From Chrysomallon squamiferum (Eukaryota; Mollusca; Gastropoda; Neomphalida; Peltospiridae): a stretch of DNA of 64,000 nucleotides. The position numbers and the translations under genes were made by a program. Within the stretch, counting starts at the first letter, position 1. Each line of letters begins with the position of its first letter. The notes under the pieces were generated by a model. The model was not told where the DNA came from. It made no database searches and saw only the letters and a list, made by a program, of their open reading frames with translations. Shown here one piece after another: positions 56,542-64,000 of this stretch. The stretch is taken from NCBI GenBank assembly GCA_012295275.1, contig CM022665.1, positions 26,711,946 to 26,775,945 of the forward strand, in the 5' to 3' direction.

Positions 56542-57932
56542 GAAGTTCTCATAAAGAATATTGATGTGTGTTGTTTACCTGGGAGTATTTAGGAAGAATT
56601 GATTTTGCTGAATTCTTGGCTTATTTGTGTGTTTTATATTCTGATTCTTGTATAAAGAAGTTTTTAACTATATTGAAGATGCCATATAAGTAAGTATTAA
56701 GTATTAGTTTATTAATATGACCATTAGAAAAAAAATCATAATTATGAAGATGGGTGTCATAATTTATTCAACATTTTTCACTTGAGACATTTTAAAAACC
56801 CCGAGCAGATTTGTTACTTAAGACTTGGATTTAGATTTGGCTTGATTTTATTCTGTTTATTAGCACAGTTGAATATGAAATTAATATATAAAACATGGTT
56901 GAAAGTTTTGAATTAGAAATATTTTTTCACTGTTAATTTATAAAGAAAAAAATTACCAGAACTTAGAGTTTAAATCTAGTTCTGTTTACAGTTTTACACA
57001 GTTTATGTGTGACATTTAAAGAAAAACAGTTCTGTCGCTTACAGATTTGGACAGTGCTGTACTGAGTAGTTGTCAGTTGTATGTTTATTTCACGTTAATA
57101 GATACATTTATTTTCAATGGAAAGTAACAAGAGAAAATGAAACTATCAGATGTAGACCACTTTTTCATGATGAAATGTGCTTATTTTTATTTATTTGTTC
57201 CTTTTACTACTTTTATGAGTCTCTATTTGTTTATTTTTTAAATGTGTATATATATCTGTATATCTATCTATCTATCTTTATCAGTTTAAGAAAAAGGATC
57301 ATGTTCACAGAGCAAAAGATGATCCTTAATATTCACTAACATTTCTAATACATAAAATAAATTTGGTTGTTTTAAGTTGTAATCACCAGTAAATTATTAT
57401 AAAAAAAAGATTGTGTCTGTAGATGGTCTTTGATAGTCACTGAAATCTCTAAAATATATGCATAAAATAAAAAGGATTTGAATTATGTAAGTTATTTTGT
57501 TATTGTAAGTTGCAGTCACTGGTAGATTAGTAGTAAACTTGCTTCTACTGAAATTCTTAAACATGATTCTTTTTTAAACAAATAAAGATATTATGAATGT
57601 TTTTAATACACCTTGCAACAACAGCTTCTTTCAGTGTTATTTAAGATGGTTGAAAGGTACAAATCTAAAACAAATAAATGTGTTCAGAACAGAAATTTGA
57701 TAAGAACTATTTTTGCAGAAGTCATATTTTATATTCATTGATACAGTATATTTAGAAAATAATAATTATCTATCTGTGTGTGTGTTTGTGTGTCTGTTAA
57801 TGATTTTGGGCTGTTTTTGAAAGCCTTCATAACCATGTACTTGAGATGTATAAAGAAATAGGACATGTTATTATGAATGCATCTAGTGTTTTAAAATCTC
57901 AGATGTCCAACTTCAACAGTTACGTATTTTAT

Positions 57933-57936
<4 letters not shown>

Positions 57937-57970
<34 letters not shown>
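57937..57970 (+). repeat. Poly-A run of 34
   Basis: Uninterrupted A34 directly after TATATTT; no retroposed body is recognisable upstream. Confidence 0.95.
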
Positions 57971-57973
<3 letters not shown>

Positions 57974-60900
57974 TTTCATTAAAAATAAAGAAAATCTAAA
58001 TGGCTTTATTCAGAAGTAATATTTTAATAAGAAACAAATATGTATACATCATTTGCCAACAGATATATTCTGTTAATTCATGTAATTTACGAGAGTTTAC
58101 CCAAGTAACATTAATGTACTTATGAACTTAAATATAACAGTGTTATTCAGAGCTGGTATTTAAGAATATCAAATATGTATTTACCTCCTACACCAAATTA
58201 GATTTTGGTAATTTACACTAATACAGGTATTTTTATTTACAAAAAAATGGAAAACAACAACAACAACCAAAAAATAATAATAATAATAAAAAAAATAAAA
58301 ATAAATAAATAAATAAATAAATAAAAACTAAACAGAATCTCAAATCTAATATTTAAAAATATAAAACATATTCATAATTTTCCAGAAGTTTACCCTAATG
58401 ATTATACTAATGTTCTTAATTACCTTAAGATTAATATATAGACTGTTTGTACACATAGATCACATTGAGCACAAGAAGAAGATAAAATAAGAAACTTTAA
58501 ATTGTTTTAAATGTTCTTGCCTGTGGATATGAAATATATGTTGCTTATGCTTCATTAAATAAAATGTGTTGAAATGTAACTTTGTAAGCATCTCAACATG
58601 ACATCCAAACTTTAACAGATACTTCAACAGTTGATTCCTTGTTACCCGTGAATATTTGTAAGGGTAAGTTAAAACAATTACATTAATAATGGTTATAAGC
58701 TCACTTAATTAAAGGCTTCCAACAGCATGTAGTAAAATTTGTTAATTTTCTTTTTTCTGTATTCTTGTATAAATAAAATGTTATATAAAAATAGAACTTG
58801 GATCACATTTACATACTAACCACACCACACCTGTGTAATAAAATTTCTTTACATTATATAAAGCTTTGAATAGGCTAGCCATATATTGTAAATATTGCAT
58901 CATAACTATTACAACACACTCATTCACCTGGCATACAAATAATATATAATAGAATATCATTTGAGCATAAAAACATATCTTTATTCGACATCACATTTCT
59001 TTGCAGTTGACATTCATTAACCATAAATTGGATTAACCAATAGAGAAGAATAATAAACACTCCTTGTTAAGTGAAATAATATGGTAATAAAAACACCATG
59101 CAGAGATTTAAATGATAAAAATGCATTCATTCACACTATCTTTTCACACCATGGGTAATAGAACATCATAAAATATAATATAACAAAGCGATGGATCATA
59201 GTTGACATTTATAAATTATTCTGTAGAAAGATTACTATCCCTTAAGTTATTACCTAGCATTAAAGTCAGGAATATTATTTTCTTAAGTTTTATTTTGTTG
59301 TTGTTGTTTATTTATTTTTATTTTTTTTTTAAAACCCACTAAAACATGTTATTTGAATGGAATGTTAAAATTGTTGGAATAGTAATCGTAAACTTCATTC
59401 ATTAATAAAGTATAAAATAATAAATTTATAAAATCTGAAATTTTTATTTATCATGTATATTTTGCTTATCTGATCATTCCCTTTCTTCCCCCTTAGAAAG
59501 ATGTAGATGTTTCATGATAAAAAAATTGCTTAAACAATATACTTTACTCTGTTTAAAATGTTATCTCCAGCACAGAGGTTTCTTAGTACTAACATTTTTC
59601 CGAATTGATGCCTTTCTCCTCCTGCTACATCATAATTATATGATATGTAACAATTGATCCTCCTCATAAGGATATTGACTTTATGGATATATTCCTTTTA
59701 AAAAAAAATATATATATATATTGTTTACAACCCATCTTTCTTTTTCACTCATGCATGTACATACTTACAATTTTAACATAATTAAATGTTTTAATGACTT
59801 ACAAGTAAGTGACTTGAATGTAAAAAAAAAAAAAAGAAAGAACAAAAATTCCAAATACAGAAGAAATATGTTTCTTTTAGCAGCATATATCTTGTTATTA
59901 TTCATCAGTGCTTGTTAATTGTTTTAAATTATTTTTTCTATAATTATTTTGTGTAACAAAAATAATTATTAGCATTTGAATATTGTGAATGAAGATAAAA
60001 TATATAAGTGTACAAAATTATTTCAAAATTCATAAACAGAAAAATATGAATAAACATCACATACAATATTAATGATATGAACCTGGAAAGTAAATGAGGA
60101 ACTGAAATGAAACCATTTCCTTAGTCCAGTTCATTTGTTCAGTTTATTGATGTTAAGAAATATGTTCAGGTTTTATGACCTGTTAATGATGTTAAACAGT
60201 ATGTTTAGCTTGGAAGTGTAAGTTTTAAATTCCTGTACTAGTTAAAATAATGTTACATTTTTTTTTTTTTTTTTTTTTTTAAAGAAAAAATATTCATATT
60301 AATTAGTTCTGACAGAAAATTAAAACCTTTTTAAATGAAAAAACAGAAGAAAATGAGATTTTAATTTTAAAAGAGTATTTTTTTCTGAAATTCAAAGAAG
60401 TAATTTGATAGTTTACAGCAAATCATACATGGTACACAACAATGACTAAAGCCTTGGATGAAACAGCAAAAAACCTGTAGATGATTGCTTTTTGTTGCCT
60501 AGCTCTACTAATAATAAGGCTTTTTTTTCTTTTCTTTTTTTTGTACTTTTATGTCCTTTCTTTGGTCCATGAACTTTAGCAACATTTGTCTCAGATGAGT
60601 GGTCACTATTCAGCCAATACGTGAGAGACTATATCAGTGGTTTCTGGTGACTGACACAGTTTCTAGACATAATGCTTGTTTACTACTCTGTTTTTTAACC
60701 TGTAAAATGATCAGTTATTTGTGTGTTTGCTGACCAGAACTGTGTTACCGAAATCTGTTTTAATAATACATTTCTTAATGTCTGAACACCTTTCAAGAGA
60801 AAAAAAATAATTTTGAGCTGGTTAACATTTTTTTTTTGTTTTTTAATTAAATATGATTTCCATTAATGAAATAAAAATGCACAAAAGGAAATGTTCAAAA

Positions 60901-63351
60901 AGTTTTATAAAATGAAGTTTTGATAATAGATCTATTCAGATATGCACTGAAAACAATAAATCAGCTGTTCCCAGTATCACTGACAGCTTGGATTTTATTT
61001 TGAAATGCTTACAAAGTCACATTTCAACATTAATGAAGTATTAACAGTTGGCACTATTTGTTGGTTTATTTATCTCATATATATATGATACAAGATGTAA
61101 ATGTTTATCAGGTAGTACAGAACTTAATTTTAATTAAAGAGTAATTTTATTATTAAAATTGAATTGTCCTCTTTACCCCTTCTTAAGGCTTTCTTTATTA
61201 TAAATCATTTCTTAATAATTAAAAATACATGTAATTGAGATTTTCCATTTTGGATTTGAAATTACTTTTAAGATAAGACAAATCAGTGTAATTAACAAAC
61301 ATGTTTTAAAGAAAATGCCTTAGAATTATTTTAGTGAACCTATAAATCACTATGGTAAAATTCACTTAGTATATAAACACACAAAGCCTTGAAGAAGTCC
61401 TTATTTTATATGTCACAGAACTCCTTTCTTATTTAAGAACTGTGACAAGGATCCTTACACATCTAATTCTATCAAATATGCTGGAAACTGGAAGCCATAT
61501 CACTTATATAGAACTGAAATTGCTAAAGGACTTAGATTTTCACAGTCAAGTGTATGTTGAAAGAAATATTATCTGCCATTAACACTTATTTATTTATTTG
61601 TTTGTTTGTTTTTATTATTAAACAGTTTATGATTATAGAGCATCTGATGCAGTTAATAATTAAAATTAATTAAAAATGCTAGAGAAGGGTATTTTTGATT
61701 AAAAAAGGAAAAAAAAAAAGAAGAAACACAATGGTTTCCTTTATAGCTTATTGTCCTAACCCTTTTACTCTTTCTGAATTCTAATTCATGTTGGGGTTTT
61801 TTTTGTTGTTTTTCTAATGATTTTTTTCTCCACCCATAAGCCAGCAGAAAATTTGTTTTTATTAGAGATTTATTTTGTTTTGGAATAAACACACAAAAGA
61901 ATATATATCAATATTATTGATTCACTGTTTTCTTATTATATATAGTTGTAAGATAAATAAAATAACTGATTAATTTCATTGTTTTTAGGTTGAATATATT
62001 TATCTTGCTCCAGTAAACAGTAACAAAACAGTTCTTATGTATCCCCCTTATGATCTTCATATATTGTTTCTTTTTTTTTTCTCATTTATTTCCACTAAAA
62101 AGTAGGCTAATTACTGCATACATTACCAGAGCTCTTTATTCTTAGTTACCTGTTTATTTACAAATACAATTTCTCTAAACAGTTTCTCTAAATTAACCAC
62201 AAACATATTTTTATACTTCTAAGCAGTGTTTGTATAATCCAGAAAAAGATAATTTAAAAAAAAGAAAAATGTTTCCTAATGTAAAAAATAGCTATTATTG
62301 GTAGTCTGAAAATGCTTTTGTATTTATAATGACAATCTGACATAACTGATAATCATCAGGTTGTTGTTCTTAAACGTATTGACGTCATTTTAACATGACT
62401 GCATGCTATAATGATATTAAATACACTGAATATCAGTTGTTGTTCAGTGTCTCAGGTAACACAAAAGTAGACCTGGCTAATCTAAATGAAGTACTGTTGT
62501 AGGGGACACTTTTTATAATAACTGGCCTTAACTGATATTGTGTATGTATGGTCATGTCTAATTGTGAAGACCGCCCAGGGGATGTCAATAGGCTTAACCT
62601 TTTAATAGAAGTAGTATTGTTTTTGTTGGAAAAAAAATATTGCTTATATCTTAAACAATAACTGCCCTGAATATATTTGATTATATTCTTTATAACGTGT
62701 TGAGTAGTATTTTCTCAAATATTACAAGTTTAAGACTTCTTACATTATATAACTTTTTTCATTTAAATCTCTCTTAATATATTACATTCTTATAATGACT
62801 GTAATGGTTGTAGATAATAATTAAAATTAAAAAACCAAAAACTATTAGGAATTGTTTAGACAGTTTGATGCTTTAAACAAAATGAGTGATTATAAAAACT
62901 TGTTACTGGGCACGCGCTCACACACACACACTGGAGTAGATCAGTTTTATTTATTTTTAATATAGCACATGGTTAGTCAGAATAAAGTACAACTCATGAT
63001 AGTTTGACAACATTTTAGGATTATCCAAACAGCTTAAAAATCAGATCAGAAGTTTTTGTAACCTGACAGAAAAACAGATTCAAAATGTTTTCAGTAAAAA
63101 ACAGATTAATTTGTAAATGGTGCGGTCAGTTCCACATTTCTTATTTACTTGTACTTTAGTGTTGAAAACATGAGACTGATACTAATGTCTTCAGTGTATC
63201 AAATCAAACTGATATCCGGTAATTCGAAAAACTCCATTAACTAATTATTTAAAGTATGTATGTGGACAAATGGTAAATTAATGTGTTTTAACTAAGGTAT
63301 TGATTTGAACACTGACAATTATTCTAAACTTTTTATTTTTGTTTTAATCAG

Positions 63352-63435
63352 GGATTTAGTGCAGAAGTAAACCAGATGGAATATGTCAGTGGGCCAACAA
63401 TCTTGAATGACCTCCTTCACCTGTATCAAACCTAA
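63352..63435 (+). CDS. Candidate 3'-terminal coding exon, unrecognised protein
   Basis: A pyrimidine-rich stretch ending TTTTAATCAG is followed by a single open frame of 27 codons and TAA. The peptide starts GFSAEVNQMEYVSGP and ends LLHLYQT. Both other frames stop within a few codons. The segment is markedly richer in G+C than the surrounding kilobases, and AATAAA signals occur from about 63595 on. This is the expected look of a last exon. I do not recognise the protein. It may belong to a gene starting near 40 kb or to another one. Confidence 0.4.
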   Translation, partial: GFSAEVNQMEYVSGPTILNDLLHLYQT

Positions 63436-64000
63436 AACTTTCCGTGATTAGGATATTATGTAGCAAGATTTCTCTGATATATTACTTACATATTCCAGAA
63501 TTTGGCTCTACTATTGAAAGGCTTAAGCTAATATACTGTTATAATTAATGTTTAAAATTCTTATCCTCAATGATAGTGAATAACTCCTGTTACAAATAAA
63601 TATTAGTGTCAAAATATACATCAACATTATAGATATATTTATTTGTTTATTTTTTAATAAAAGTTAATATTGTTTAATGCAAATGTTAAATTATATAAAA
63701 ATAAACTTTATCTTCCTTTTAGTTTGAAGGTTTAATAATGTAAGTTATTCTTTCATGTAAATATTTGTCTTTTTCTTCATCAGTTCATTTAGCAAAACAA
63801 TTTTGTGAATAATGTATAATATACACAGTATTTAATATTATACACTGACTTCTAACCATTTTATCAGTGAGATTACAAAGAAATGCATACTTTTATGTAG
63901 TAATTATAATGCAGTTTATAAACTAACTATTTTTGACTCATTTCAAAAATGACCAAGGGAAAATATGTTGGGTAAACCATAAACACAAAAATGGTGATTG
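63436..64000 (+). other. Downstream of the 63.35-kb terminal exon (putative 3' UTR)
   Basis: A+T-rich, with AATAAA hexamers from about 63595 on. Nothing else is seen to the window end. Confidence 0.35.

Larger units (their letters stand above)
40168..63351. other. Long A+T-rich stretch without a supported gene
   Basis: Possibly one large intron if the exon near 40.1 kb and that at 63.35 kb belong together. Apart from the listed repeats, the 42499-43134 element and the doubtful islands at 53.3 and 56.0-56.5 kb, I see only low-complexity DNA and chance ORFs. A good acceptor (CTCTATTTCAG at 49639) is followed by an open stretch NLFIDQYKFLFQLYNLK that stops just before a donor-like AAG|GTAACA; I do not count it as an exon. 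Confidence 0.5.

Noticed and set aside
1-64000. tRNA, rRNA, CRISPR, bacterial operons or viral genes
   Set aside because: I looked for tRNA A/B boxes, regular spacer-repeat arrays and viral polymerase motifs and saw none.

Overview
This is a eukaryotic, strongly A+T-rich genomic window with short spliced exons, GT-AG introns and many microsatellites ((AG)n, (CT)n, (AC)n, (TA)n, (AAT)n, (TCA)n, long poly-A/T). It shows no operons, ribosome binding sites or other bacterial traits. An intron-rich ortholog of an animal nuclear protein plus this repeat texture suggests an invertebrate metazoan. A mollusc or other lophotrochozoan is my guess, but nothing in the window proves the clade.

The only gene I can identify with confidence is on the minus strand, from the ATG at 36244 to the TAG at 12676. 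It is an ortholog of YLPM1 (YLP motif-containing protein 1, also called ZAP3), a nuclear PP1-associated protein with a C-terminal P-loop nucleotide kinase-like domain. I reconstructed 20 coding exons with consistent phases, giving 5010 nt and 1669 residues. The order is: Pro/Gln-rich start (MFPTW), Q/W-rich helical segments, a large Gly/Pro/Arg-rich exon with RGG and tandem 8-residue repeats, DRP and RD/RE repeats, Walker A (GLPGVGKT), the kinase-like core, then the conserved tail with the KKRVRWAD (RVxF-type) motif and a C-terminal ALNQTKYI. The introns hold several transposon-like elements: a hAT-type MITE with an 8-bp target duplication, a Tigger-like MITE, a foldback element and a local tandem repeat. 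They also hold a 38-nt cassette exon candidate that would abolish the kinase-like domain.

Left of the gene (1-12675) is mostly noncoding, with a roughly 700-bp pyrimidine-rich tract, microsatellites and three weak exon candidates. Between the YLPM1 start and 40 kb there is a possible small secreted Cys-rich peptide gene on the minus strand (37885-38067). Near 40.0 kb a perfect CRE (TGACGTCA) precedes a putative first exon of a plus-strand gene. At 63352-63435 there is a putative 3'-terminal coding exon on the plus strand. Whether these two belong to one gene with a very long intron cannot be decided here. The 40-63 kb stretch is otherwise A+T-rich noncoding DNA with repeats, one unusual 636-bp inverted-repeat element and a few doubtful exon-like islands.

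I found no convincing new multi-gene system. The best leads are the possible poison exon in YLPM1, the Cys-rich peptide ORF, the 636-bp element with internal sub-repeats, and the unrecognised terminal exon at 63.4 kb.
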